A DNA stretch of 64,000 bases from Duganella aquatilis (GCF_009674565.1 NZ_WKJL01000029.1:1-64000); one strand, 5' to 3'; numbered from the stretch's first letter, positions 8,398 to 17,993 are shown. Numbers and translations are program-made. Notes: generated by a model not told the origin, from the sequence alone.

Positions 8398-10542
8398 TTA
8401 CAGCGTGCCCTGCACGCCAAAGCCGAACTGGCGCGCGGCGCCCAGCGCCACGTTATAGCGGCCGGTCACCGAGACCAACTTGTTGGCGGTGATGTAGGTT
8501 TGGTTGGTCAGGTTGCTGCCGTAGGCGAACAGCGTCACGCCCTTGGCAAGTTCGTAGGTAGCCTTGCCGCCCAACAGGGTGTGGCCGTCGTTGCGGTCGA
8601 CGTTTTCCGCGTCCATGAAGGTGCCGCTGGCGTGCTGCAAATTCATGTTCAGCATCCAGCGTCCCGGTGTCCAGCTGAAGCCTACCGACTGCGTCTGCCG
8701 TGGCGAACGCGCGAACTGGTGGCCGCTGTAATCGCCGGCCGGCGCCACGAAGTCGATGAACTTGGTGCGCGCCAGGCCCAGTGCGCCGAACAGCTCCAGG
8801 TTGCGCGCCACCTTGCCGCGCAGTTCCGCCTCCAGTCCCTGCAAACGCGAGCTGCCGGCGTTGACGAAGTAGGTATCCAGCGAGTTGGCGCCAACGTCAA
8901 CCTGCTGGTCGGTCCAGTTGACGCGGTAGGCGTTCACCGACACCACCAGGCCATTGTCCATCGCGCCTTTCAGCGAGGCCTCGTAGTTCTTGGTGTATTC
9001 AGGACCATACGAGTGCGAGCCGCGCTGGTAGCTGTAATCGACGCCGCCGGTGCGGTAGCCGCGCTGCGCCGTCAAACCAGCCACCCACTCCGGCGCCAGC
9101 GCATAGCGCACGCCGAACTTGGGCAGCCACACCGAATTGTCGGTGTTCAGATCCTGCACGCTGTCCGGCGCAAAGATGCCGCCGCGGATCAGCTGCGTGT
9201 ACACCTGCTTCGCCAGCGCCGAGGTGCCATTGGTTTCCGATTGCAGGATGCGGTTCTGGCGCTCGCCGTCGAAGCGGATGCCGGCGGTCAGCGTCATCTT
9301 GCCGATCACGTAATCGGCCTCGCTGTAGACCGCGCGGGTCTTGCTTGCATTGTCCTGCATCTGGCGGCGGTTGATGAAGTCCGCGCCGTACAGGGCGTCG
9401 CAGGTGGCCTGTACGCGGCATTGACCGGTCAGGCCCAGCACATACGACACCGGCACCGTGAACAGATCGTCGCCTGCATAGTACTGCTGCGAGTAGTACA
9501 GGCCAATCACGCCTTTCAGCTTGTTGCCGAACACCTGCGTGTCGAAGTTGGCGCGCGCTTCCTGTACCCACTGGCGGTCGATATTCTCGCCGTCGCGGTA
9601 GCCCTGCTTCAGCTCCGTACCGTCGTAATCCTGGATGCGCGTGTAGCGGTTGTGCGAATAGGTGGTCAGCAGCGTGATGTCGGAACCGAAGGCGCGGAAA
9701 GTCTGCTCCAGGGCGGCGGAGCGCGTGTGGTTCTCGGTGTTGCGCGGCTCGTTGGACAAGTTCTGGCGCGCCGACGCCGGCACCTTGACCGCCTCCACCG
9801 TGTTGTAGCCCTGCTCCTGCTTGTCGTCCACCAGCGTCACCAGCGCCTGGTAGTTGTCGCCCCATGGCGTGATGCGCAACTTGCCGCGCAGCGTGTGACC
9901 GTCATCGTGATTGGAGCGCTTGTCGTCGCGGGTCGGATTGTAGACATCGCCGTCGCGCTTGCGCTGTTCGAGCGTGATGCGGCCCGCCAGCAACTCATCG
10001 ACAATCGCGCCGCCGCCGGCCAGCGCCACGCGGTGCGCGTTCTGGTTGCCGGCACTGACGCGGTAGCTGAAGTCGCGCACATCGGACGGATCGCGGGTTT
10101 TCAGCACCACCGCGCCCGCCAGCGAGTTGCGGCCCTGGTTGGTCGACTGCGGACCGCGCAACACCTCCACGCGATCGGCGTCCCATACGCTCAGGTTGGC
10201 GATGTCCTGGCCGAAGCCGTCCTGTGGCACGCCGTCCACCACCAGCGTGATGGTCTTGCCGCCGCCACCAGTCGGGCCGTAGGCCTGCACGCCGCGGATC
10301 GACAGGTTTTCGGCGGTGCCGACATTGGCCATCTGCGCGGCCACTTCGTCCAGCGAGGTCATGCCGGATTCGGCGATCTGGCGGCGGTTGCGCGCGCCGA
10401 CGCTGGCGCTGCTGTCGATTTCCGTGCGTTTCAGCTTGTCGCCGGTGATGACCACCTGCTCGATCGGATCGGTTTCTTCCGCCTGTACCGCCCAGCCAGC
10501 CATGACTCCGGCCAGCGCCACCACTATTACCTTGACGCGCAT
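8398..10542 (-). CDS. TonB-dependent siderophore-type receptor
   Basis: A 714-residue outer-membrane receptor. It starts with a signal peptide (MRVKVIVVALAGVMAGWAVQ, cut near AEE), followed by a TonB-box-like segment (IEQVVITGD) and a plug domain (residues about 45-160, with IRGVQAYGPT and DRVEVLRGPQSTNQGRNSLA). The rest is a beta-barrel ending in GFGVQGTL. It should import a ferric chelate using TonB energy. It heads an operon with DUF3325, DUF3649 and PepSY genes, and two Fur-like boxes lie directly upstream, so iron repression is likely. The actual ligand cannot be told from the sequence. Confidence 0.9.
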   Translation of the reverse strand: MRVKVIVVALAGVMAGWAVQAEETDPIEQVVITGDKLKRTEIDSSASVGARNRRQIAESGMTSLDEVAAQMANVGTAENLSIRGVQAYGPTGGGGKTITLVVDGVPQDGFGQDIANLSVWDADRVEVLRGPQSTNQGRNSLAGAVVLKTRDPSDVRDFSYRVSAGNQNAHRVALAGGGAIVDELLAGRITLEQRKRDGDVYNPTRDDKRSNHDDGHTLRGKLRITPWGDNYQALVTLVDDKQEQGYNTVEAVKVPASARQNLSNEPRNTENHTRSAALEQTFRAFGSDITLLTTYSHNRYTRIQDYDGTELKQGYRDGENIDRQWVQEARANFDTQVFGNKLKGVIGLYYSQQYYAGDDLFTVPVSYVLGLTGQCRVQATCDALYGADFINRRQMQDNASKTRAVYSEADYVIGKMTLTAGIRFDGERQNRILQSETNGTSALAKQVYTQLIRGGIFAPDSVQDLNTDNSVWLPKFGVRYALAPEWVAGLTAQRGYRTGGVDYSYQRGSHSYGPEYTKNYEASLKGAMDNGLVVSVNAYRVNWTDQQVDVGANSLDTYFVNAGSSRLQGLEAELRGKVARNLELFGALGLARTKFIDFVAPAGDYSGHQFARSPRQTQSVGFSWTPGRWMLNMNLQHASGTFMDAENVDRNDGHTLLGGKATYELAKGVTLFAYGSNLTNQTYITANKLVSVTGRYNVALGAARQFGFGVQGTL

Positions 10543-10569
10543 TTCCCTGATTCCCCTATTTTTATTGAA

Positions 10570-10614
10570 TGAGAATTATTCCCAAATACGAATAGTAAAT
10601 GAGAATCGTTTACA
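10570..10614 (-). promoter_or_regulatory. Two Fur-box-like operators upstream of the TonB receptor operon
   Basis: Two 15-base sites fit the 7-1-7 Fur pattern: TGAGAATTATTCCCA at 10570-10584 and TGAGAATCGTTTACA at 10600-10614. Their starts are 30 bases apart, about three helical turns. They lie in the AT-rich gap between the receptor start (10542) and the stop of the upstream kinase (10629). Iron-bound Fur would be expected to repress the receptor operon here. Confidence 0.75.
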
Positions 10615-10628
10615 CTCAAAGAGGAATT

Positions 10629-11909
10629 TTATCGAATTGGCATGACAATATGAATACAGGTGCCGGCCGCCAATCCGGTCTCGACGGTAATCCGGCCATT
10701 GAAGGCATACACGCGCTCGCGCATGCCGACCAGGCCGATGCCGGAGGACGCCTGCGCCGGATCGAAACCGCCGCCGTTGTCGCGGATCTGCATGCGCAGC
10801 TCGCCTTCTTCCAGCGCCAGCGTGACCTCGGCATGCGTGGCCCGCGCGTGCTTGACGACGTTGGATAGCGCCTCCTGCACGATCCGGTACGCGGAGATAG
10901 CAATACTGCTTTCCATCTTCGAGAAGTCGCCGCGCGCCTGCAGATCGAAGCGGCAGCCGCTGCGCGCATTGTCGTAATGGCGCACCATCTCCTCCACCGC
11001 GCCGTCCAGCCCCAGCATGTCCAGCACTTCCGGCCGCAGGCGGCGCACCAGCTGGCGTCCGCTGTTGTACAAGCCCAGCGTCAGCTTGATGATGGATTGC
11101 GCCTTGTCGCGCACCTCGCCTTCCGCACTGAGATCGGCGATGCGCTGCGCCTCCAGCCGCGCCGCGATCAAGGTCGCGTTGAGTTCATCGTGGATTTCCA
11201 GCGCGATGCTCTGGCGCTCGTCCTCCACCGCCGTGTTGACCTTGCGGATCAGCCGGCGCTTTTCGGCATCGGCCTCGCGCAGCGCCTGCATCGACGCGTA
11301 CAGCGACGCATTCAATCCCTTGGCCAGCTGCCACGCCAGCAGCACGCAGGCCAGCAGGCCGATGCTGCCGACCAGCAGCTCGACATAAAACCTGCGCGTC
11401 TGCTTGAGCAGCAGCGCCGACGGCGACATCGTCACCCGCACATAGCCCATGGTCTCCACCGTCATGCCGCTGGCGCCGGACGGGCCATCCTTGCGATACG
11501 GCTTGCCGTCCGGTCCCAGCATCGCCACCCACATCAGGCGCTTGAGCACCGGCGCCTCGTAGTAGCCCGGTTGCGGTTCGACGCCGCCGGCACGCGCGGC
11601 CGCGTGCACCAGTTCGCGCCGCTGCGCATCCAGCACCTCGATGCGGTAGATGCTCGGGTCCGCGCGCAGCAGGCCGTTGATGGTCAGCTTCAGATCGTCA
11701 TAGCGGCGCGACACCAGGCTGAATTCGCTGCTGTCGGCCAGCACCTTGGCCACCAGCGGGCCGCGCTCGGCCATCTCCTCGCGCACCTCGCTCAGGCGCG
11801 ATTGATACGCGTACCAGACAAAGGTGCAGAACAGATAGGCCAGCGGCAGCGCGGTCATCGCCATCAGGCGCGTGCGCACGCTCCAGTGGCGCCAGTGCCA
11901 ATGCTTCAA
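10629..11909 (-). CDS. NarL/UhpB-type sensor histidine kinase
   Basis: A 426-residue membrane kinase. One membrane segment near residues 15-30 (MALPLAYLF-like stretch) and another near 175-195 (LVGSIGLLACVLLAW) enclose a periplasmic sensor domain of about 140 residues. The cytoplasmic part has a HisKA_3 dimerisation domain with the phospho-acceptor in QSIALEIHDELNATL and a HATPase_c domain with DNGGGFD and GIGLVGMRERV. It overlaps the response-regulator gene by 4 bases. The divergent tonB and the downstream Fur-controlled receptor suggest a link to iron or TonB-dependent transport, which is inference. Confidence 0.88.
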   Translation of the reverse strand: MKHWHWRHWSVRTRLMAMTALPLAYLFCTFVWYAYQSRLSEVREEMAERGPLVAKVLADSSEFSLVSRRYDDLKLTINGLLRADPSIYRIEVLDAQRRELVHAAARAGGVEPQPGYYEAPVLKRLMWVAMLGPDGKPYRKDGPSGASGMTVETMGYVRVTMSPSALLLKQTRRFYVELLVGSIGLLACVLLAWQLAKGLNASLYASMQALREADAEKRRLIRKVNTAVEDERQSIALEIHDELNATLIAARLEAQRIADLSAEGEVRDKAQSIIKLTLGLYNSGRQLVRRLRPEVLDMLGLDGAVEEMVRHYDNARSGCRFDLQARGDFSKMESSIAISAYRIVQEALSNVVKHARATHAEVTLALEEGELRMQIRDNGGGFDPAQASSGIGLVGMRERVYAFNGRITVETGLAAGTCIHIVMPIR

Positions 11910-12544
11910 GGCTCAATCAGCCCATGCTTGACCGCCAGCCGCGTGATGTAGGCCGGCCGGTGCACGCCCAGCTTTTCCTTCACCGCCTGGCTGATGTTGC
12001 TGATGGTTTTGGTCGACACGTCCAGCTTTTCGGCGATCTCCGCGTTGGTCAGCCCCTCCGCCATCAGCGTGAAGATTTCCAGCGCGCGCTCGTCGAGCTG
12101 CGACTGCGGCGACGCGTCGCCGCGCACCGACAGGTTGGCCAGCCGCTCGGCGATGTGTGGCAGGAAGTACAGCTCGCCCTCATGCGCGCGCCGCACGGCC
12201 GCCGCCAGATCGGCCGGATCGCAATCCTTGGTCATGAAGGCGCGGCCGCCGAGGCGGTAGGTTTCCTTGATCAGGCTGTCCTGGTCGAACTGGCTGAGGA
12301 AGACGATGGCGGCGGACGGCGTGTGCGCCAGGATCTGCCGCGCCACATCCAGTCCGGTCAGTTGTTCGCCGAAGCGGATGTCGAGCACGGCAACGTCCGG
12401 CTTCAGCTGCTGGAACTGCGCCAGCGCATCCTCCGGCGTGCGCGCCTGCGCCACCACGTCCAGCCCCTGCCCTTCCAGCGACATGGCGAAACCCGTCATC
12501 ACGATGGGATGATCGTCCGCCAGCATCACGCGTATTTTCTTCAT
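11906..12544 (-). CDS. LuxR/NarL-family response regulator
   Basis: Start taken at 12544 (MKKIRVMLADDHPIV), where GGAGTGG stands about 5 bases upstream; a longer frame to 12589 lacks such support. The 212-residue protein has a receiver (acidic DD near residue 10, acceptor Asp in VAVLDIRFGE, conserved Lys in FMTKDCD) and a C-terminal LuxR-type helix-turn-helix (LTNAEIAEKLDVSTKTISN). It forms a two-component pair with the overlapping kinase gene. The tonB gene is transcribed divergently from the other side of its promoter region (12545-12675), so it is a candidate target. Confidence 0.9.
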   Translation of the reverse strand: MKKIRVMLADDHPIVMTGFAMSLEGQGLDVVAQARTPEDALAQFQQLKPDVAVLDIRFGEQLTGLDVARQILAHTPSAAIVFLSQFDQDSLIKETYRLGGRAFMTKDCDPADLAAAVRRAHEGELYFLPHIAERLANLSVRGDASPQSQLDERALEIFTLMAEGLTNAEIAEKLDVSTKTISNISQAVKEKLGVHRPAYITRLAVKHGLIEP

Positions 12545-12675
12545 ATTCCACTCCGAAGCATTCATTGTGCAAAGCATATCACATCGCAATTGCTCAAAAA
12601 ACGCTTTTATTTTGCTATTTCATGGAATAGTATACTTCCAACGCATAGCAATTCATCCACCACCAAGGAGCAATC

Positions 12676-13308
12676 ATGAACCAAAAGAAGAATCTGACCG
12701 GCATGGGTACCGTCGTTCTGCTGCACGTTGCATTGCTGGCCGTGTTCCTGCATGGCTCGAAGCTGACGGTATTCCGGTCGGCGCCGCCGGAAGTCGATCT
12801 GGTGCCGACGGTGGAGGCGCCCAAGCCGAAGGAGAGTGAACCGCAGGTGGAGGAGCCGCAACTGGCGCGGCCGGACATCGTCGTGCCGCAGCCGCCGACC
12901 GACGTGGTGATTGAATCGCCGCCGAGCGTCACGGCGCGGCCCATGACCGACCAGCCGCCGGCGCAACCGCCGATGGGCGGCGTGGCCGAAGCCGGCGCCA
13001 AAACGCCGCAAGCGCGGCCGGCGCCGGTGGTGACCGCCGCCGTGGTGGATGCGCAAGCCTGCGCCAAGCCCGACTATCCGAAGAACGCGCTGCGCAACGG
13101 CGACACCGGCACCGTGATGCTGGCCTTCCTGATCGGCACCGACGGCAAGGTGGCCGACTCGCGCATCGAGAAATCCAGCGGCTTCCGCGACCTGGACCGC
13201 GCCGCGCAGGCCGGCCTGAGCCTGTGCAAGTTCAAGCCCGGCACCGTGGACGGCGCACCGCAGCAGTCGTGGACCAGAATGCAGTACGTCTGGAGCCTGA
13301 ACGACTAG
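12676..13308 (+). CDS. TonB-family energy transducer
   Basis: A 210-residue protein with good ribosome binding (AAGGAG about 7 bases before ATG). One N-terminal membrane anchor (GTVVLLHVALLAVFL) is followed by a Pro/Glu-rich periplasmic spacer (about 35-110) and a C-terminal TonB domain (CAKPDYPKNALRNGDTG through FKPGTVDG). The first helix has the HVALL pattern, where TonB has a functional His. It carries proton-motive energy from ExbBD to outer-membrane receptors; no exbB or exbD lies nearby. The TonB receptor at 8398-10542 is the natural partner in this window. Confidence 0.87.
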   Translation: MNQKKNLTGMGTVVLLHVALLAVFLHGSKLTVFRSAPPEVDLVPTVEAPKPKESEPQVEEPQLARPDIVVPQPPTDVVIESPPSVTARPMTDQPPAQPPMGGVAEAGAKTPQARPAPVVTAAVVDAQACAKPDYPKNALRNGDTGTVMLAFLIGTDGKVADSRIEKSSGFRDLDRAAQAGLSLCKFKPGTVDGAPQQSWTRMQYVWSLND

Positions 13309-13314
13309 CGCGTT

Positions 13315-13935
13315 CTATTCCAGGGTGACAAGCTCGATGGGCGGCGCCCGATCGAGCGGCTGCTCGCTGCACAGCACCATCGACAACTCGGCATGCGGCA
13401 GCGCGATGCAATGACCGCCGCCCGCGACGGCCAGCTTGAAGCGCGCCTCTTTTTCGCTCCACAGGCGATAAAAGCCTGCGACGCGCTGCCCGTCGGGCAG
13501 TCCCTGCAGGCGCTCCCATTGCGCCATCTCGACGCTGTCGAAAGCCTGGGCGGCCAGCGCGTGCAGGTCGCGCGCCGGGTCCATCATTTCAATATCGAGT
13601 CCCAGCGCGGTCTGCGCGCTGACCGCGCACGCCACCCAGCGGCCGCTGTGCGAAATGCTGAAGCCGGGCGTAGCGCCCTTCACCGCCGGCGCGATCAGGC
13701 GCGGCGCATTGCCGACGCGCTCTTCCAGGCGGATCTCCTGCGGCGCCACGCCGAGCAGGCGGCCCAGCGCCATGCGCAACAGCACACGGCCGACGATGAA
13801 CTGGCGTTGCCGCTGCGCGCGCACAAAGCGCTGGTGGCGCGCCATCTCGTCGGCCGACAGCCAGCCGCGCCAGCGTTGCAGCCCGGCCTCCATCACCGCG
13901 TTCGCATCGACCATCCAGACTGCCGCCTTCGTCAT
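13315..13935 (-). CDS. 4'-phosphopantetheinyl transferase (Sfp/AcpT type)
   Basis: A 206-residue enzyme with both signature motifs of the superfamily: LGLDIEMMD near residue 105 and FYRLWSEKEARFKL near 155. The Asp of the first and the Glu/Lys of the second bind magnesium and coenzyme A. It moves phosphopantetheine from CoA to a carrier-protein serine, activating fatty-acid, polyketide or peptide synthases. No synthase gene is in the window. It starts 65 bases after the ABC ATPase on the same strand, so it may be the last gene of that operon. Nearby iron genes make a siderophore link possible but unproven. Confidence 0.85.
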   Translation of the reverse strand: MTKAAVWMVDANAVMEAGLQRWRGWLSADEMARHQRFVRAQRQRQFIVGRVLLRMALGRLLGVAPQEIRLEERVGNAPRLIAPAVKGATPGFSISHSGRWVACAVSAQTALGLDIEMMDPARDLHALAAQAFDSVEMAQWERLQGLPDGQRVAGFYRLWSEKEARFKLAVAGGGHCIALPHAELSMVLCSEQPLDRAPPIELVTLE

Positions 13936-14000
13936 CTCGTAACATTGCCATAAGCCAAAAAGGCATTATAAGCGAGGGCTGTTACGCGCGCTTAGCGGCC

Positions 14001-15089
14001 TCAGAACACCCAGAGCTTGTCGGCCGGCAGTTGCAGCCAGTAGCGGCCCGGCTCCAGCCGGTACTTGGAGTAGGCGCGCAAGCTGATCTCCGTCCCGCCC
14101 TCGCTCTTGAACAGGCACTCGAAACGGTCGCCCAGGTACATGCAGGTCAGCAGCGGCAGTTCGATGGCGTTATCGGCCGGCGCCGGACTGATTTTCACTT
14201 CCTCGACCCGGATGATGGTGACGCCGTCGGCGCTGCCCGGTCCGCGCGCGCTGGCTTGCAGGCGCGCGCCGTTGATGTCCAGCTGCACCTGCGCGCCATC
14301 GCGCTGCACCACGCGCGCCGGCAGGCGGTTGTTACTGCCCATGAACTCCGCCGTGAACAGCGTGTCCGGCGTTTCGTACATGCTTTGCGGCGTGCCTTGC
14401 TGCTCGATCTTGCCGTTGTTGAGCAGCAGGATGCGGTCCGAGATCGCCATGGCCTCGGCCTGGTCGTGCGTCACCATCAGCGCCGACAGGCCCAGTCGCA
14501 CAATCAGTTCGCGCAGGAAGGCGCGCGCTTCCTCGCGCAGCTTGGCGTCCAGGTTGGACAGCGGCTCATCAAGCAGGATCACCGGCGGGTTGTACACCAG
14601 CGCGCGGGCGATCGCCACCCGTTGCTGCTGGCCGCCGGACAGCTGGTGCGGATAACGCTCGCCGAGATGGCCCAGGCCCAGGTTCTTCAGCACGTCGTTG
14701 ACCTTGTCCTTGATGTCGCTGGCGCCCAGCTTGCGCAGCTTGAGGCCATAGGCGACGTTGTCGAACACCGTCTTGTGCGGCCACAGTGCGTAGGACTGGA
14801 ACACCAGCCCCAGGTTGCGCTGCTCGGCCGGCATTTCGAAGCCGCGCGCGCCGTCGAACACATTGCGGTCGCCGATGTCGATGGTGCCCGCCTTCGGGCT
14901 TTCCAGTCCGGCCACCGCGCGCAGCAGCGTGGTCTTGCCGCTGCCCGAAGGCCCCAGCAGCGCCACCACTTCGCCCTTTTGCAGGTGCATGGACACGCCC
15001 TTCAGGATCGGGTTGGCGCTGGCGCCGCTGCCGTAGTCCAGGTGCAGGTCGTTGACGGTCAGTTCATTGGTCATGATGTCTCGTTTCAT
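14001..15089 (-). CDS. ABC transporter ATP-binding subunit, Fbp/Pot type
   Basis: A 362-residue ATPase. Walker A is GPSGSGKTT, the signature is LSGGQQQRVAIARAL, Walker B is VILLDEPLSNLDA, and the switch His is in ALMVTHDQAEA. The C-terminal 110 residues form a TOBE-like domain. The start is set at 15089 (MKRDIMTNEL), where AAGAGA overlaps the permease stop; ATG 15074 is the alternative. A much longer frame to 16463 overlaps the permease and is not used. It powers the two-domain permease encoded 11 bases upstream. Confidence 0.9.
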   Translation of the reverse strand: MKRDIMTNELTVNDLHLDYGSGASANPILKGVSMHLQKGEVVALLGPSGSGKTTLLRAVAGLESPKAGTIDIGDRNVFDGARGFEMPAEQRNLGLVFQSYALWPHKTVFDNVAYGLKLRKLGASDIKDKVNDVLKNLGLGHLGERYPHQLSGGQQQRVAIARALVYNPPVILLDEPLSNLDAKLREEARAFLRELIVRLGLSALMVTHDQAEAMAISDRILLLNNGKIEQQGTPQSMYETPDTLFTAEFMGSNNRLPARVVQRDGAQVQLDINGARLQASARGPGSADGVTIIRVEEVKISPAPADNAIELPLLTCMYLGDRFECLFKSEGGTEISLRAYSKYRLEPGRYWLQLPADKLWVF

Positions 15090-15100
15090 AATATGTTCTC

Positions 15101-16870
15101 TTAATTGTGCAGCTTCACGCCGAAGCGCAGCGCAACGCCAAGGCCGATCGCCACCAGCGAGATGTTGATGAACGACAGCGCCGCCACCAGGTCGGTGGAG
15201 CCGGTGGCCCACAGCGACACCAGCATCGCGCCGATCACTTCGGTGCCCGGCGACAGCAGGTAGACGCCGGTCGAATATTCGCGCTCGAAGATCAGGAACA
15301 CCATCAGCCAGGCGCCCAGCAGGCCGTATTTGATCAGCGGGACGGTGACGTCGCGCGTGACCCGGCCACGGGTGGCGCCGACCGCGCGCGCCGCCTCTTC
15401 CAGCTCCGGCCCCACTTGCAGCAGCGCGGTCGAGATCAGGCGCATGCCGTAGGCCAGCCACACCACCGAATACGCCAGCCACAAGGCGAAGATGGTCGAG
15501 CGCAGGGAGCGCAGCACCGGAATGGCGTTCTCGCTGAGCCACAGCGCCGCGCCGTTGTCCATGCCCTTCAAGGCGCCATCCAGCCAGCTGGGCACGAACA
15601 GGAACACCCACAGGAAAGACAGGCCGGCCAGCAGGCCGGGCACGGCGCGCGGCACCAGCACGCTGTAGTCGAGGAAGCGGGTGATCATGTCCGGCTTGCG
15701 GTGCATGGCCAGCGCGATGGCGCAGTAGCAGATCACCGCGCAGGCGCCGCCGATCACGCCGATCAGCACCGTGTTCAGGATGCCGCGCATCAGCGCCGGC
15801 TGCTCCATGATTTCGCGGAAGTGCTGCAAGGTCAGCACGTCGGCCAGCTTGACGCCCTCGCCCCAGTACTGGACGAAGGAGCGCAGCACGATGCCCGACA
15901 TCGGCATGATGATGGTGAACATCAGCCAGCCGAAGATCAGCGCGAACGCCAGCCACTTCCAGCGGCCCAGCGGCATGGCCTTGGAACGCGCGCCCTTGCC
16001 CTTGATCGAAACGAACTTGTTGGCCGACTTGAGCAGCCAGCGCTGCACCATCACCAGCGGCATGGTCACCATCACCAGGCAGACGGCGACGGCGGCCATC
16101 AAATGGTAGGAAGGCGTGCCTAGCTTGTTGGTCAGCTTGTACAGATAGGTGGCCAGCACCATGTGGCCTTCCGGATCGCCCAGCACCAGCACCAGGCCGA
16201 ATACCTCGAAGCCGAGGAAGAACACCAGCACGCCGGCATAGGCCAGCGCCGGCGTGATCATCGGCAGCGAGACGTTGAACATCACCTGCAGCGGCGAGGC
16301 GCCGGCCACGCGCGCCGCCTCCTCCACGTCCGAACCAAGGCTCTTCAGCGCCGACGAGGCGTACAGGTAGACGTGCGGCACGTGCGTCAGCCCGGCGATG
16401 ATGACGATGCTGGTGAACGAATAGATATTCCACGGGATGAAGCCGAGGATATCCTTGGCCCACAGCGAGTAGAAGCCCACCGGCCCCATCGACACCACGT
16501 AGCCGAAGCCCATCACCATCGGCGACACGAAGATCGGTACCAGCAGCAGCGGTGCGATAAAGCCCTTGCCCGGCAGGTCGGTGCGTATCATCAGGAAGGC
16601 CAGCATGCCGCCCAGCGGCACGGCGATGATGGCCAGGCCGGCCGCCAGGTAGAAGGCGTTCTTGAAGGCGATGGCGAAATCGGGATCTTCAAAGATGAAG
16701 CGGTAGGCGTCCAGGCCCAGCTCCTTGGCCGGCATGAAGAACGGCGCATTCAAAAAGCTTTGATAGAAGATCAGGAACAGCGGCAGGAAGATAGCGCTGG
16801 CGGCCAGCGCTACGACCACGCCGCGCGGCCAGTTGATGCCTGGCCGGCCGGAGTGAGCGAGTGTTTGCAT
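15101..16870 (-). CDS. ABC permease with two fused membrane domains, FbpB type
   Basis: A 589-residue inner-membrane protein with about 12 membrane segments, made of two homologous permease halves. Each half carries the cytoplasmic EAA loop that docks the ATPase: EEAARVAGASPLQVMFN near residue 190 and EEAARAVGATRGRVTRD near 490. This fused layout is typical of ferric-iron (FbpB), phosphonate and PgtC-linked importers. It starts 12 bases after the binding-protein gene, so the two are co-transcribed. The substrate is not clear from the sequence. Confidence 0.9.
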   Translation of the reverse strand: MQTLAHSGRPGINWPRGVVVALAASAIFLPLFLIFYQSFLNAPFFMPAKELGLDAYRFIFEDPDFAIAFKNAFYLAAGLAIIAVPLGGMLAFLMIRTDLPGKGFIAPLLLVPIFVSPMVMGFGYVVSMGPVGFYSLWAKDILGFIPWNIYSFTSIVIIAGLTHVPHVYLYASSALKSLGSDVEEAARVAGASPLQVMFNVSLPMITPALAYAGVLVFFLGFEVFGLVLVLGDPEGHMVLATYLYKLTNKLGTPSYHLMAAVAVCLVMVTMPLVMVQRWLLKSANKFVSIKGKGARSKAMPLGRWKWLAFALIFGWLMFTIIMPMSGIVLRSFVQYWGEGVKLADVLTLQHFREIMEQPALMRGILNTVLIGVIGGACAVICYCAIALAMHRKPDMITRFLDYSVLVPRAVPGLLAGLSFLWVFLFVPSWLDGALKGMDNGAALWLSENAIPVLRSLRSTIFALWLAYSVVWLAYGMRLISTALLQVGPELEEAARAVGATRGRVTRDVTVPLIKYGLLGAWLMVFLIFEREYSTGVYLLSPGTEVIGAMLVSLWATGSTDLVAALSFINISLVAIGLGVALRFGVKLHN

Positions 16871-16882
16871 GGTGGTTGTCTC

Positions 16883-17968
16883 TTACTTCTTGCCTGCGGT
16901 TTCTTTCCACTGCTTGAGGAAGGCCATGCGCTTGGCTGGGCCCAGAAATTGCAGCAGGATGGGGTGGACCGGCACCGGCTTGATGTTGTCCTTGCCGATT
17001 TGCTTGATCAGCTCCGCCGACGTGGTCTCGCCGGTGACGTCGGCGCGGATGGCGAACAGCTTGGAGTCGTTGGCGATGATGGTCTGGCCGCGATGCGACA
17101 GCATGTAGTCCAGCCACAGCTTGGCGGCGTTGACGTTCTTGGCGGCCTTGTTGATGAAGAACACGCGCGACATCACCAGCGTGTAATCCTTCGGCAGCAC
17201 CACGCCGATCGATGGATCGGTCTTGGCGCGCACCAGCGCGTAGGAACCCAGCACGTTGTAGCCGATCAGGTTCTCGCCGGACGAGATGCGCTCCATCATG
17301 GTGCCGGTAGACGACTGCACCCGCACCTTGGCCACGCCGAAGGCGTTTTCCAGGTCCTGGAACTTCGGATTCTCGCGCGCGTCCTGGGTCATGAACATGA
17401 AGCCGACGCCGGATTTCTCGATGTCGTAGGTGGTGACCTTGTCCTTGAACTTCGGCTGCTGTATCAGCTTGGTGAAGTCGGCGTGCGTCTGCGGCACTTC
17501 CTTGGCGTCGACCAGGCGCTTGTTGTAGACGATGGCGGCCGGCTCGAAGGTGGTGCCGTAGGCCTTGTCGTCCCAGATCGCCCAGCCGGGGATCTTCGAT
17601 GCTTCCACCGACTTGTAGGCCAGCGCGTAGCCGTCCGAGGCCAGGCGCATTTGCAGGTCCATCGCCGACGACCACATGGCGTCGGCGGTGTTGCCGCCGG
17701 CCGCCACTTCGGAGATGAAGCGGTTGTACACCTCGGTGGAATTCATGTCGTTGTATTCGACCGTAATACCGGGATACAGGGCGCTGAAGTCCTTGATCAG
17801 CGGCTGCGTGGCCTTGCTGTCGGTGGCGCCGTAGATCACCAGCTTGCCCTCCTTCCTGGCGCCGTCGATGATCTTCTGGTAGTCGGCCGGATAGCCGGCA
17901 GGTACTTGCGCCAGCGCGGAACCGGCAAACAGCGTGGCGCATGCAGCGGCCAAAGTCGTTTTAAACAT
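16883..17968 (-). CDS. Periplasmic substrate-binding protein, Fbp/AfuA/PgtC-like
   Basis: A 361-residue protein with a signal peptide cut after FAGSALA. The mature protein opens like extracellular solute-binding family 1 members (DYQKIIDGARKEGKLVIYG) and contains the family features AAGGNTADAMWSSAMD and EPAAIVYNKRLVDA. It should deliver a ligand to the permease encoded 12 bases downstream. Relatives bind ferric iron, phosphoglycerate or aminoethylphosphonate. A tyrosine pair typical of FbpA iron sites is not evident, so iron is not assumed. It follows a Bug-family gene by 25 bases. Confidence 0.87.
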   Translation of the reverse strand: MFKTTLAAACATLFAGSALAQVPAGYPADYQKIIDGARKEGKLVIYGATDSKATQPLIKDFSALYPGITVEYNDMNSTEVYNRFISEVAAGGNTADAMWSSAMDLQMRLASDGYALAYKSVEASKIPGWAIWDDKAYGTTFEPAAIVYNKRLVDAKEVPQTHADFTKLIQQPKFKDKVTTYDIEKSGVGFMFMTQDARENPKFQDLENAFGVAKVRVQSSTGTMMERISSGENLIGYNVLGSYALVRAKTDPSIGVVLPKDYTLVMSRVFFINKAAKNVNAAKLWLDYMLSHRGQTIIANDSKLFAIRADVTGETTSAELIKQIGKDNIKPVPVHPILLQFLGPAKRMAFLKQWKETAGKK

Positions 17969-17993
17969 TACATAGTCTCCAAAGGTTATTCAA

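Noticed and set aside
14001..16463. Reading the ABC ATPase as an 820-residue protein from 16463
   Set aside because: The extra N-terminal part is an Arg/Gly-rich antisense-like shadow overlapping the permease in another frame; the ATPase homology begins at 15089/15074.
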